Shown: positions 44,817-53,482, counted from the stretch's first letter. The stretch: DNA of 64,000 nucleotides from Cellulomonas sp. Root485 (GCF_001426705.1 NZ_LMFC01000005.1:186001-250000), one strand, 5' to 3'. Notes: a model not told the origin generated them from the sequence alone. Program-made: numbers and translations.

Positions 44817-46249
44817 GAGTCCTCCTGTGCGTCGCAGCGGAAGCGGCGTGGCTTGCCCGGGCCGAGCGCCGACGGGTCGGTCACCACGTCGACCTGGACG
44901 GGCCGCATCAGCCAGCGGCCGATGGCCTCGCCCGCGGCGGCCGGGTCGACCGGCACACCCACGAGCGGCAGCGCAGTCAGCCGGACGGAGCCGTCGGCAT
45001 CCTGGACGAGCTCCCAGCCGGCCAGGCCGTAGGCCTGGAGCAGCTGGGTCGCATCGATCGACGAGTGCCACGACCCGTCGGCCGCGCGGAAGCGCACCGG
45101 CGCGCGGCCCTCCAGGCCGATGAGCACCGTGCCGCGGTGGTCGCGGACGAGCGCAGCGGTGTCCCCCGTGCGGTACCGCAGGAGCGGGAGGTACGGGTTC
45201 TCGTCGACGGTGACCACGACCTCGCCGCGCTGCCCGTCCGGCACGGACGCGCCCTGCTCGTCGAGCACCTCGACCCACACCCGGCGCGGCACGACGACGT
45301 GCCCGTCCCCGTCGGTCGACGCGGCGATCGGTCCCGTCTCGCGCAGCCCGTACAGGTCGACCACGGGGCAGCCCCACGTGGCGGTCACGGCGTCGCGCAC
45401 GGCCGGCGGCAGGTCCGTCGCGCCGTTGACCACCGCCACCGGGTGCAGGTCCAGCCCGTCGCGCACCAGGTCGAGCAGCCGCAGCAGCGGGAGGGTCGAC
45501 GTGCTGATGACCTGCGGATCGGCGGCGGCCAGGTACCGCTCGCGGTCGCCGTCCGCCCGCCACGCCGAGCGCTCCAGGTTCAGGCGCGCCATCACGGGCG
45601 CGGGCTGCCCTGCCGCGCGACCGAAGGCCGTCATCGCCGAGACGTAGGTGAACGACGCCCGCTGGTCAACCAGGTTGACCAGGCCGAGCCGGTCGGGGTC
45701 CGGCCGCCACACGGCACCCGTGGCGGCCACCAGGTGCTGGAGCAGGACCAGGTCCGCGGCCACCGACACCGGGTGCAGGGGAACGTTCAGCGCTGCACCC
45801 GTGTGGCCCGAGCTGCTGCCCTCGAGCACCCGGTCCAGCGGCACGTCCACCGGCACGTGCGCCGCCGCGTCCGCGAGGTCCGCGCGGCTCGTCGTCGGCA
45901 GGTCCCGCAGGGGGGTGGTCGGGCCGCTGCGGCCCTCGCGAGCGGCTCGCCGCCAGCGCGGCACGGTCGCGTGGACGCGGGCGACGAGCTCGGCCACCCA
46001 GGTCGGCTCGGTGGGCTCCGCCAGCCGGGTGCGCGTGTGCTCGAGAGCGGCCAGGTCGGCGCTGTCGAGGCGGTCCCCCGTCGCGTGCACCCAGACGGGT
46101 GCGTCGAGGCGGCTACGCCACGCGTCGACGCCGGCCAGCCCGGCGGCGTCGAGCGTCGGCCACCGCTCCGCGTCGCTCAGCGCGATCGCGCCCATGGCCG
46201 CGTACTCGCCCAGCGCCGGGTCCGGGACGGCTCCCTCAGTAGTTCGCAT
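44813..46249 (-). CDS. PaaK/CapK-like adenylate-forming enzyme
   Basis: A 478-residue AMP-binding (ANL superfamily) protein closest to phenylacetate-CoA ligases. The phosphate loop is EGSSSGHTGAALNVPLHP (about 144-151 onward), followed by VDLYGLRETGPIA and YRTGDTAALV, which contact AMP. A C-terminal subdomain ends in GPGKPRRFRCD. It activates a carboxylic acid; whether CoA or another acceptor follows is unknown. ATG 46249 lies inside the end of the preceding gene (14-bp overlap); its stop overlaps the GH9 start. Confidence 0.85.
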   Translation of the reverse strand: MRTTEGAVPDPALGEYAAMGAIALSDAERWPTLDAAGLAGVDAWRSRLDAPVWVHATGDRLDSADLAALEHTRTRLAEPTEPTWVAELVARVHATVPRWRRAAREGRSGPTTPLRDLPTTSRADLADAAAHVPVDVPLDRVLEGSSSGHTGAALNVPLHPVSVAADLVLLQHLVAATGAVWRPDPDRLGLVNLVDQRASFTYVSAMTAFGRAAGQPAPVMARLNLERSAWRADGDRERYLAAADPQVISTSTLPLLRLLDLVRDGLDLHPVAVVNGATDLPPAVRDAVTATWGCPVVDLYGLRETGPIAASTDGDGHVVVPRRVWVEVLDEQGASVPDGQRGEVVVTVDENPYLPLLRYRTGDTAALVRDHRGTVLIGLEGRAPVRFRAADGSWHSSIDATQLLQAYGLAGWELVQDADGSVRLTALPLVGVPVDPAAAGEAIGRWLMRPVQVDVVTDPSALGPGKPRRFRCDAQEDS

Positions 46250-46877
46250 ACTGCGCCGCCGCCTCCTTCGCCCTCTGCTCGGCCAGGGCCTTGGCGAGCT
46301 CCTCCGCGCGCGCGGCCTCGACGGCCATCGCCTGCACGACCTTGCGCTGGTACGCCGAGCTGACCGCGAGCCAGCGATCGTCGGCCGTCTCGGCACGCTC
46401 GCCCGCGGGCAGCACCCCGCCGAGCCGGCAGAACGCCCGGGCGAGCTCCTCGCGGGCGTCGTCGGCCTGCACCCACTCCCGCTCGGGCCGCTGGCCGGCC
46501 AGGACGCGCTGCACCCCCTCGACGACGCGCAGGAACCAGCCCGAGAGACCGCCGGCGCCCGCGGCCGCGGCGCGGACCCCGGGGGTGCCGTGCACCGCCG
46601 GGTCGACGACGAGCCAGCAGACCAGGCCGACGAGGGCCCGGCGCGAGGCGCGGTCGGCCGGCGCCTGGAGGTCGGCGTCGAGGGCGCGCAGGGTCGGCCG
46701 GTCGAGGACCGTGCCGTCGAGCGACACCGCCACGTCCGCGACGAGGGCGGACGCGCTCACGAACGGTTCGAACAGGTCGGGCGGGGCGAGAGTCAGGCGG
46801 TGCACGAGGGCGGCGAGCGCCGGTCCGTCGCTCTGCCCGGCACGCGCGGGCTCCAGGTCATCGGGTCGACGGTCCAC
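46236..46877 (-). CDS. Uncharacterised helical protein of the MoxR/VWA gene set
   Basis: A 213-residue protein with no recognised family. The middle contains RALVGLVCWLVVDPAVHG and GWFLRVVEGVQRVLAGQRPEREWV; the C-terminus is a long charged helix (VVQAMAVEAARAEELAKALAEQRAKEAA), a likely coiled coil. Start GTG 46877 is supported by GGAGG 5 nt upstream; GTG 46883 also exists. It overlaps the metallopeptidase-VWA gene by 20 bp and the adenylate-forming enzyme by 14 bp, so it is probably translated with them. Confidence 0.8.
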   Translation of the reverse strand: MDRRPDDLEPARAGQSDGPALAALVHRLTLAPPDLFEPFVSASALVADVAVSLDGTVLDRPTLRALDADLQAPADRASRRALVGLVCWLVVDPAVHGTPGVRAAAAGAGGLSGWFLRVVEGVQRVLAGQRPEREWVQADDAREELARAFCRLGGVLPAGERAETADDRWLAVSSAYQRKVVQAMAVEAARAEELAKALAEQRAKEAAAQYANY

Positions 46878-48588
46878 GGTCACCTCCCCAGGTGCTCGCG
46901 GCCATGCGGCGCACGAAGGTCAGCAGGTCGTCCTCGGTCACCACGCTGTGCACGGCGTAGCCGTCCGCACGGGACTCGAAGCGTGCGGCCCAGTCCGCGG
47001 GCACCTGGAGCACCAGGGTGCCGCCACCGTCCGCCGCGCGCAGCGCCTCCCCGGCCGTCGGGTCGTTGCGTCTCCCGTGTCCCCAGAACATCGTCTCGAC
47101 GCCGTCGTCCGAGATGACGGCGATGTGCGTCGGACCGCGCCGGGCGGGCGGGGCGCCGCTCGCGGGGTCACCGAGGTGGGTGCGGCGCAGCAGGTCGAGC
47201 GGGAACGCGGTGCCCTGGCCGAAGTACGCGACGACCGCCCGCAGGACCGCGTCGGCGTCCCGCGTGAACCCGTCCGTCCCCGCCACCTGGTTCGGGCCGC
47301 TCCAGGTCGTGGCCTGCACCCGGGCACCGGCGCGCAGCGCCGAGAGGGCGAGGATCGCACCGGCCAGCGCGATGGGCGCTCGGGCCCGTCGCGGGTCGGG
47401 CATGGAGCCCGACGAGTCGAGGTACAGGTCGAGGTCGACGGGCCGGGCCTCGACCGACTCCTCGGGGTCGTCCAGGTACGCCCGGCGCACGGTCGTCATC
47501 CCCGGCACCACGACCGGCGACGCGGTCACCGTGCCCGTCCAGTCGACGGTGGACAGGTCGTCACCGACCTCCCACGGCTCCAGCCCCGCCAGCAGCTCCT
47601 CCGCTCGCCGGGGCATCGGACGGGTGGGGAACGGCACGAGGTGCCGAGCGGCCTGTGCCCGGTACCAGGCGATGGCGACGTCCTCGGCGGTGGTCGGCGA
47701 GCCGAGCGCCTGCAGCACCGCGTGCAGCGCACCCGGTGCCAGCGAGTTCCCACCGCCCGCCGGCGCCGAGGGGGCCTCCTGCTCCGCGTCCGGGGACGTC
47801 TCGACGACGCCGACGACGCGCGGGTCCCGCGACGGGTGCAGGGCCGGCGCCCCGAGCGTCGGGTCCGTGGCGACGCCGAACGGCAGAGACCCGTCGCCGC
47901 CCGTCGGGCCGCCGCACGCGACGACGGTCCCCGGCTCCTGGGCGCGCAGCTGCTCGACGGGGATCGTGGTGCGCACGAGCGTCGCGAAGCCGGCGGCACC
48001 GCCGACCGGGTCACGGGCGTAGGCCCGCACCAGCCGGGCGCAGAGCTGCGCCTGGTCGTCCGGTGCGGCCTGGTCGCCGATCAGGGTGCCGCGCTCCAGA
48101 CCCCAGAGGATCTCGTTCGTGCGGGACACGAGGAGCATGAGCGCGTTGTCCGGGTCGGGCGGACCGACCGCCGCGGACAGCGCCGCGCGGTCCACCCCGA
48201 GCTGCCGCTGCAGGCGGTCGTTGATGAGCAGGTCGCACCACAGGTTGGCGACGAGGCCGACCAGGTGGTCGAGGTCGACGAGCCCGACCCGGACGCGCGC
48301 GGCGATGCGCACCTGCGACGCCCAGTCCACCGGCGCGAGCAGGTGGTGGCCGATCTCGTGCGCGAGGACCGCGAGCGCGTGGTCCTCGATGTGCCGCTCC
48401 TGGACGACGGTCAGGTCGACGTGGACCTCGACGTCGTCGAGGGAGTACCACGCCCACGACGGCATGCCACAGGGGTCGGTGTGCAGCACGGGCGCGTGCA
48501 GGCGTGACGTGCGGCCCCAGGTGGCGAGCGCGCGCGGCCACGTCGCGCGCCAGCGCCGCTCGACGTCCTCCAGGGCCTCGACCGTCAC
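46858..48588 (-). CDS. Metallopeptidase-VWA fusion protein
   Basis: A 576-residue protein joining an N-terminal zinc-peptidase-like domain, with the HEXXH motif as HEIGHH (H77, E78, H81), to a C-terminal von Willebrand A domain whose MIDAS motif is LYLDSSGSM (about residues 388-396). This resembles DUF2201-type metallopeptidase/VWA pairs that accompany MoxR ATPases. The linker is Gly/Pro rich. GTG 48588 overlaps the upstream stop by 4 bp. It may be a cofactor- or substrate-loading adaptor for the MoxR ATPase or a protease activated by it. Confidence 0.88.
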   Translation of the reverse strand: MTVEALEDVERRWRATWPRALATWGRTSRLHAPVLHTDPCGMPSWAWYSLDDVEVHVDLTVVQERHIEDHALAVLAHEIGHHLLAPVDWASQVRIAARVRVGLVDLDHLVGLVANLWCDLLINDRLQRQLGVDRAALSAAVGPPDPDNALMLLVSRTNEILWGLERGTLIGDQAAPDDQAQLCARLVRAYARDPVGGAAGFATLVRTTIPVEQLRAQEPGTVVACGGPTGGDGSLPFGVATDPTLGAPALHPSRDPRVVGVVETSPDAEQEAPSAPAGGGNSLAPGALHAVLQALGSPTTAEDVAIAWYRAQAARHLVPFPTRPMPRRAEELLAGLEPWEVGDDLSTVDWTGTVTASPVVVPGMTTVRRAYLDDPEESVEARPVDLDLYLDSSGSMPDPRRARAPIALAGAILALSALRAGARVQATTWSGPNQVAGTDGFTRDADAVLRAVVAYFGQGTAFPLDLLRRTHLGDPASGAPPARRGPTHIAVISDDGVETMFWGHGRRNDPTAGEALRAADGGGTLVLQVPADWAARFESRADGYAVHSVVTEDDLLTFVRRMAASTWGGDRGPSTR

Positions 48589-49529
48589 GACGCGACCCTG
48601 ACCACGTCGACCCAGTAGGAGTGCCGGCGGCTCACGACGACCACGCGCGGGTCGCCGCCCGCGGCGGACCACCCGGTGACCTCGTCGTCCCACGGGACGG
48701 GCAGGTGCGGTGCGGCGGCGCGCTCCTGCACGTCGGTCGAGTCGAGCCGCACGACGGCGCTCCCGTGCAGGTCGGCCAGCACGGCCCAGCACTCGCCGTC
48801 GGCCCGCACGTGGCAGCCCCAGAGGGCACCGGACGAGACCCGCGGGACGGCGAGCCACGGACCGCCGAACCCGCGGAAGCCGCCGATGCGGCGCAGCACC
48901 CCGGTGGTCTGCGCGCGTCCGGGCCACCACCACGGGTCCGCGGTGTGCGCGTCGAGCACCGCCTGCGGCGAGGTCCCCGGGGCCAGTCCGAGGGCTGCGA
49001 CGGCCAGCGGTGCCGGCAACCGGGCGGCGGCAGCCAGCGCGGCCGAGCGGAACCGGACGGCGCCCGCGCGCCACGTCGCGACGAGCACCGTCGCCCGTAG
49101 GTGGTCGACGTCCTGGGTGGGCGGCATGGCGGCGAGCAGGTCGGCGAGGACGATGCGGTCGGCGCTGCGCTGCACCGTGGGCGCGGACGCCACCAGGAGC
49201 GGCACGACCACGTCGGGCCGTGCCCGGACGAGCGCGACCGCGCGCGGCACGACCTCCAGCAGCGCCGCCCGCTCCGCGGCGCCCGCTCGCCACCGGCCGC
49301 GTGCGGCGAGGTCGGTCGCCGCCGTCAGCAGCGCGCGACCGACCTGCGGGTCGAGCTCGCCGCCCTCGGCCAGCCCGTCGGCGACGGCCGCGACGTCGAC
49401 GGCAGAGGCACGCACGGACTCCGGGTCGCCGCAGCGCGCGGCGGCCTCGCGGAGCACGTCGTCGACGAACGCGCGGTCCAGCACCAGGAAACGGCCGTAC
49501 GCGGTCGCCCGGTCGAGCACCGTCGTCAC
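48585..49529 (-). CDS. Uncharacterised protein between MoxR ATPase and VWA genes
   Basis: A 314-residue protein with no family I recognise. The N-terminal two-thirds look alpha-helical (VDDVLREAAARCGDPESVRASAVDVAAVADGLAE; RATVLVATWRAGAVRFRSAALAAAARLPAP). The C-terminal third is beta-like (GPWLAVPRVSSGALWGCHVRADGE, VVVVSRRHSYWVDVVRVAS), possibly a small beta-sandwich or propeller-like unit. GTG 49529 overlaps the MoxR stop by 4 bp. Its constant place in this operon suggests a structural or substrate-recognition role. Confidence 0.8.
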   Translation of the reverse strand: MTTVLDRATAYGRFLVLDRAFVDDVLREAAARCGDPESVRASAVDVAAVADGLAEGGELDPQVGRALLTAATDLAARGRWRAGAAERAALLEVVPRAVALVRARPDVVVPLLVASAPTVQRSADRIVLADLLAAMPPTQDVDHLRATVLVATWRAGAVRFRSAALAAAARLPAPLAVAALGLAPGTSPQAVLDAHTADPWWWPGRAQTTGVLRRIGGFRGFGGPWLAVPRVSSGALWGCHVRADGECWAVLADLHGSAVVRLDSTDVQERAAAPHLPVPWDDEVTGWSAAGGDPRVVVVSRRHSYWVDVVRVAS

Positions 49530-51121
49530 GCGCCGCTCCAGCGCAGCCACGCGAGGTAGCCGGAGTACCGCTGGTGGGCGTACTTCAGGGCGAGCGCGTC
49601 CTCGTACAGGCTGCCGTGCAGCTTGGTGGTGTCCTGCCAGCCCGCGAGGATTCCTTCGATGTGGGCTAGGCGGCGACGCACCTCCGCCTCCGGCAGGCCG
49701 TCGAGCCCGGCGTGGAGCTCGGCGAGGACCGCGCCGACGGGGTCGTCGGTGTCCAGCCCCTCGGCGTCGTAGAGCACGCACGCGCTGTCGAACAGGTCTC
49801 GCAGCCACGAGACGCGGTCGATCCGCATCGCCTCGCGGGCCGGGTCCTCGAACGACGGCGACGCGAGGTCCGGCTGCAGCTTGTCGTGCAGGACGAACGG
49901 CAGCACGGCCCGCAGGTCATCGAGCCCGACCTCGGGCTGGCCGCGGAAGTAGGCCATCGCCTTCGCGTACAGGACGAGGGACTGCAGGGCGCGCACGGAC
50001 AGCCCGTTGAGCGTCTGCGCGCCGATGTCCGCCCGCAGGTCACGGCCGGTGTCCTGCGCCAGGATCCGGTGCGGGTCCTCCCCCGCGAGCCGGACGGTGT
50101 CCTTGGTGCGGTACTCGAGCTGGATGGCCCCGCGCTCCGCGAGCTCGAGCTGCGACGCGAAGTACTCCAGCCGGCGCCGCACGTGCTGCGGCACGGGCAC
50201 GGCGACGACCTCGCGGTGCAACCGGTCGTGCTCGTCCGCGTCGAACACCACCGCCGGCGGGACGTGCTCCTCCGGCCGCAGCCGGCGCTCGGCCCGGTCC
50301 ACCAGCTCGCCGACGAAGCGGGAGTTGAACGAGAGGGCCTTCACGACGACGTCGATGCGGTCCCGGAGCGCGTCGACGACCTGGAACGTCCCGCCGCCGG
50401 CGTCGTCGTTCGCGGTGAGGTACCAGGCGGCGGCGCCCGTCTCGTAGACCTGGTCGAAGACCTCGACGTACCCGTCCGCGAGCACGGTCAGGAGCGCCGA
50501 CTGGGTGCGCGTCGGGATGCGGTTGTACTCGTCGACGATCTTCACGCGACGGCCCAGCCACGACCGCCAGGCGACGTCGATGTCCGCGAGGCTCTTCGCG
50601 GCGACCAGGTCGCTGGGCAGAGGCGTGCCGAACATGTCCTGGACCGTGAGCTGCGGGTGGCCGTGCTGCATGGCCCGCCGGACCTCGCGCACCGGGTAGC
50701 CCGCGAGGACTCCCATGAGCACGGCGCTCGCGGTCTTGCCGCGACCCGGTCCCCCGACCAGCAGGCAGCGACCGCGTACGGCGAACGTGAGCAGCGGGAG
50801 CAGGACGAAGGACGAGTACGACTGGTCGGTGGGCAGGTCCACCTCGGCCTTGGAGTCACCGAGCCGGAACCGGGTGCGCGGGCGGTCGGGGTCGTGGAAC
50901 TCGACGTCGTAGTGCGGGCTGATGATGCCGTGGTTGACCATCCAGAAGTACGCCTGGCGCAGCTTCTCGTCGAGCGCGGGCCCGGCGCTCCCGGTCGGGG
51001 CCTCGGCGCCGGCGAAGAGCTGGTCGACGTCGAGCTCCAGGCGGGTGCGCGCCGGTCCCGTGCCCGCCCGCGTCGGGGCTGCGGAGACCTGCGCGAACGT
51101 CTCGTCGGGGTGCGTCGTCAC
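49526..51121 (-). CDS. MoxR-like AAA+ ATPase
   Basis: A 531-residue AAA+ ATPase of the MoxR group. Walker A is GGPGRGKTAS near residue 123 and Walker B is VKIVDEYNRIPTRTQSALL near residue 194, very close to the MoxR consensus; sensor 1 (WYLTANDD) and a helical lid follow. A C-terminal extension ends with ALKYAHQRYSGYLAWLRWSGA. MoxR ATPases work with VWA proteins to mature or insert metal cofactors or protein complexes; the VWA partner here is two genes downstream. GTG 51121 overlaps the nadR stop by 4 bp. Confidence 0.92.
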   Translation of the reverse strand: MTTHPDETFAQVSAAPTRAGTGPARTRLELDVDQLFAGAEAPTGSAGPALDEKLRQAYFWMVNHGIISPHYDVEFHDPDRPRTRFRLGDSKAEVDLPTDQSYSSFVLLPLLTFAVRGRCLLVGGPGRGKTASAVLMGVLAGYPVREVRRAMQHGHPQLTVQDMFGTPLPSDLVAAKSLADIDVAWRSWLGRRVKIVDEYNRIPTRTQSALLTVLADGYVEVFDQVYETGAAAWYLTANDDAGGGTFQVVDALRDRIDVVVKALSFNSRFVGELVDRAERRLRPEEHVPPAVVFDADEHDRLHREVVAVPVPQHVRRRLEYFASQLELAERGAIQLEYRTKDTVRLAGEDPHRILAQDTGRDLRADIGAQTLNGLSVRALQSLVLYAKAMAYFRGQPEVGLDDLRAVLPFVLHDKLQPDLASPSFEDPAREAMRIDRVSWLRDLFDSACVLYDAEGLDTDDPVGAVLAELHAGLDGLPEAEVRRRLAHIEGILAGWQDTTKLHGSLYEDALALKYAHQRYSGYLAWLRWSGA

Positions 51122-52185
51122 GCGCCCGAGTCTGGCAGAGACAGGGCCGCGACCAGGTCGGGGACCACCTCGTGGCGCTGTTCCATCGGCTCGGCGAGCC
51201 ACCGTGGCCGCCTGCCGAGCGGCTCGACCAGAGCGAGCGCCTCCGCGAGCCTGTCGTCGGGCGTGCCGCGCAGCTCGACCCAGGGGGCGTCCTGCGCCGC
51301 GAGCACCTCCCGGAACCGGTCCTGCATCGCGTGCCGGAGGTGCTCGCCGTCGCGCAGTCCGTCCTGCACGAAGGGGATCTCGTCACCGGTAAGGAGGTAG
51401 AGGTCGGGGACGCGGGCTGCCGCGAGCGCCTCGACCGACGGCGACGGGCGGCCGACGTAACGCTCGTGCCAGACGGCGGTCGCCAGGACGTCGGTGTCGC
51501 AGACGAGCAGCGGGACCGGGGTGCGGGCGGCGGCGTCGTCCTCGAGTCGCGCCTGCTCGCGGGCGATGAGGTCGAACTCCGCGGGGTGCCACGGCGCCGC
51601 GAAGCCGCCGGGCCGGACCTGCGACCACTCGCGCCCGAACTCCGCGACGGTCGGCAGCCCGAGCTGAGCCGTCAGGGCCTCGGCGAGCGTCGTCGTGCCC
51701 GTCGACTCGGCGCCGATCACGACGACCCGACGCACGAACCACGCGCGCACCGCCGTCGGCAACGCCCACCAGTACGCACCCGGGTCGGCCCGGACGGCCC
51801 GCGCGCTGACCGGCGTCCCGCTCCGGGTCGGATCGACCTGCACCCAGCGTGCACCGAGGCGGCGGGCGAGCTCCTCGCCGTAGTCGTCGGAGCTGTACAG
51901 GGCGTCCACCTGGGCGTCGAGCAGGTTCTCGATGATCGCGGTGTGCGCCCGCCACGCGGTCTCGCTCGCGTAGTCGACGGGCTCGTCGTCGAGTCCAGCG
52001 ACCACGTGGGCGCCGGGGAGCTCCTCGCGCAGCCATCGCGCACGCAGCTCCGCGGGGAGGCTCTCCTGCGACGAGCCGAGCACCAGGACCGTGACCCGCT
52101 CGCAGCGGGCCAGCGCGGCCCGGACGAGTGCGAGGTGGCCGGCGTGCGGCGGGTAGAACTTGCCGATGACGAGGCCGTGCGTCAT
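51118..52185 (-). CDS. nadR: NadR-like NMN adenylyltransferase / ribosylnicotinamide kinase
   Basis: A 355-residue two-domain NadR. The N-terminal nucleotidyltransferase has GKFYPPHAGHLALVRAAL with the HxGH motif; the C-terminal domain is the ribosylnicotinamide kinase. Its P-loop reads GAESTGTTT (about residues 158-166), so the usual Walker A lysine is threonine. The helix-turn-helix of enterobacterial NadR is absent, so no transcriptional role is expected. It overlaps pnuC upstream and the MoxR gene downstream by 4 bp each. It would convert imported nicotinamide riboside to NAD. Confidence 0.9.
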   Translation of the reverse strand: MTHGLVIGKFYPPHAGHLALVRAALARCERVTVLVLGSSQESLPAELRARWLREELPGAHVVAGLDDEPVDYASETAWRAHTAIIENLLDAQVDALYSSDDYGEELARRLGARWVQVDPTRSGTPVSARAVRADPGAYWWALPTAVRAWFVRRVVVIGAESTGTTTLAEALTAQLGLPTVAEFGREWSQVRPGGFAAPWHPAEFDLIAREQARLEDDAAARTPVPLLVCDTDVLATAVWHERYVGRPSPSVEALAAARVPDLYLLTGDEIPFVQDGLRDGEHLRHAMQDRFREVLAAQDAPWVELRGTPDDRLAEALALVEPLGRRPRWLAEPMEQRHEVVPDLVAALSLPDSGA

Positions 52186-52772
52186 ACCGGCACCGCCACC
52201 TGCGCAGGGTCGGCACCGGGGACCAGAGCACGCCGCCAGTCGCGCCATCCCAGCAGGCACAACCCGATGAAGCCGGCGTACAGGACGGCGGTCAGGACCA
52301 GGCCCTGGCTGGCGTACAGGCCGACGAGGACGACGTCGGTGCCGATCCACACGGCCCAGCTCCCCAGCCACTTGCGGCCCAGCATGACCTGCGCGACGAG
52401 GCTGGACGACGTGGTCAGCGCGTCCCAGAACGGTGCCGCCGAACCCGCGGTCGCGGACAGCAGCACGGTCAGCCCGACGGTGGCCAGGGCGAGCACGGCC
52501 GCGCCCGCGGGCCAGACCCACCGCGGCGTCCGGGTGACCACGAGAGGCCGGCGATCCGCCCCACCGCGCACCCACCACACCCAGCCGAGCACGGCGAGGC
52601 CGGCGAAGACGACCTGGAGCCCCGCGTTCGCGTAGAGGCCGGCGTCCGCGAACAACCAGAGGAACAGCAGGTTGTTCGCGATGCCGACGGGAAAGTTCCA
52701 GACGTTCTGCCGGGTCGCCAGCCAGACGCACGCGGCGCCGCTGACGAACCCCAGGACCTCGACCCAGCTCAC
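52182..52772 (-). CDS. pnuC: Nicotinamide riboside transporter PnuC
   Basis: A 196-residue membrane protein of the PnuC family with about seven helices. It shows WVEVLGFVSGAACVWLATRQNVWNFPVGIANNLLF and later LGRKWLGSWAVWIGTDVV, the typical W-x-x-x-N type substrate segment. PnuC facilitates nicotinamide riboside entry, driven by phosphorylation inside, which NadR supplies; the two genes overlap by 4 bp. It is the first gene of the long overlapping set. GTG 52772 is the start. Confidence 0.93.
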   Translation of the reverse strand: MSWVEVLGFVSGAACVWLATRQNVWNFPVGIANNLLFLWLFADAGLYANAGLQVVFAGLAVLGWVWWVRGGADRRPLVVTRTPRWVWPAGAAVLALATVGLTVLLSATAGSAAPFWDALTTSSSLVAQVMLGRKWLGSWAVWIGTDVVLVGLYASQGLVLTAVLYAGFIGLCLLGWRDWRRALVPGADPAQVAVPV

Positions 52773-52810
52773 GACCGCACACCCTACGGCGGTGGGAGAG
52801 GATCGAGGGC

Positions 52811-53482
52811 GTGACCTCACCCCTCGTCCTCCTCGACCTCGACGGCACGCTCCTCGACTCCATCTCCGGCATCACCGCATCCATCAGCGTGGCGTTCCGC
52901 CGCTGCGGCCTGCCCATCCCGACGACCGCCGAGCTTCGCGCGTTCGTCGGGCCGCCGATCGGCGACAGCATGCGGGCGCACGGCGTCCCCGAGGACCGCG
53001 TCGACGAGGTCATCACGGCGTACCGCGAGGACTTCGGTGTGACGGGGATGTACGACGCGACCGTCTACGACGGCGTCCCCGAGCTGCTCGCCGACCTGCG
53101 CGCCGCGGGGTGCCGGCTGGTCGTCGCGACGTCCAAGCCGGAGCCGTTCGCCGTGCCGATCTGCGCGGACCGCGGACTCACCCCGCTCCTCGACGGAGTG
53201 TTCGGGGCGCCGCTCGACGAGTCCGGCACGAAGGCGGACGTGATCGCCCGGGCGCTGGCCGCCGAGCCGGAGCCGGCGACGTCCGCGCTGATGGTCGGGG
53301 ACCGGGAGCACGACGTGCACGGCGCCCGCGAGAACGGTCTCGACTGCGTCGGGGTGACCTGGGGGTACGCGGCTCCCGGCGAGCTCGCGGCCGCGGGTGC
53401 GGTGGTCATCGTCGGCACGGTGGACGAGCTGCGGCGCACGGTCCTGGCACGTCTTGGCGACACGATCGCACCGCGCGCTTGA
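52811..53482 (+). CDS. HAD-family phosphatase (Gph-like)
   Basis: A 223-residue haloacid-dehalogenase-type phosphatase. Motif I is DLDGTLLDS with the nucleophilic aspartate, motif II VVATSKPE, motif III at the lysine of SGTKADVIARAL, and motif IV MVGDREHDVHGARENG. An alpha-helical cap lies between motifs I and II, as in phosphoglycolate phosphatases. The substrate is uncertain. It starts at GTG 52811, only 38 bp from the divergent pnuC operon, and its stop codon lies inside the merR promoter. Confidence 0.9.
   Translation: MTSPLVLLDLDGTLLDSISGITASISVAFRRCGLPIPTTAELRAFVGPPIGDSMRAHGVPEDRVDEVITAYREDFGVTGMYDATVYDGVPELLADLRAAGCRLVVATSKPEPFAVPICADRGLTPLLDGVFGAPLDESGTKADVIARALAAEPEPATSALMVGDREHDVHGARENGLDCVGVTWGYAAPGELAAAGAVVIVGTVDELRRTVLARLGDTIAPRA

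Noticed and set aside
43071..45563. A longer GH9 start that could add a signal peptide
   Set aside because: The extra codons overlap the PaaK-like gene in another frame, are Arg/Ala rich with no hydrophobic stretch, and ATG 44816 overlaps the stop as in the other genes of the set.
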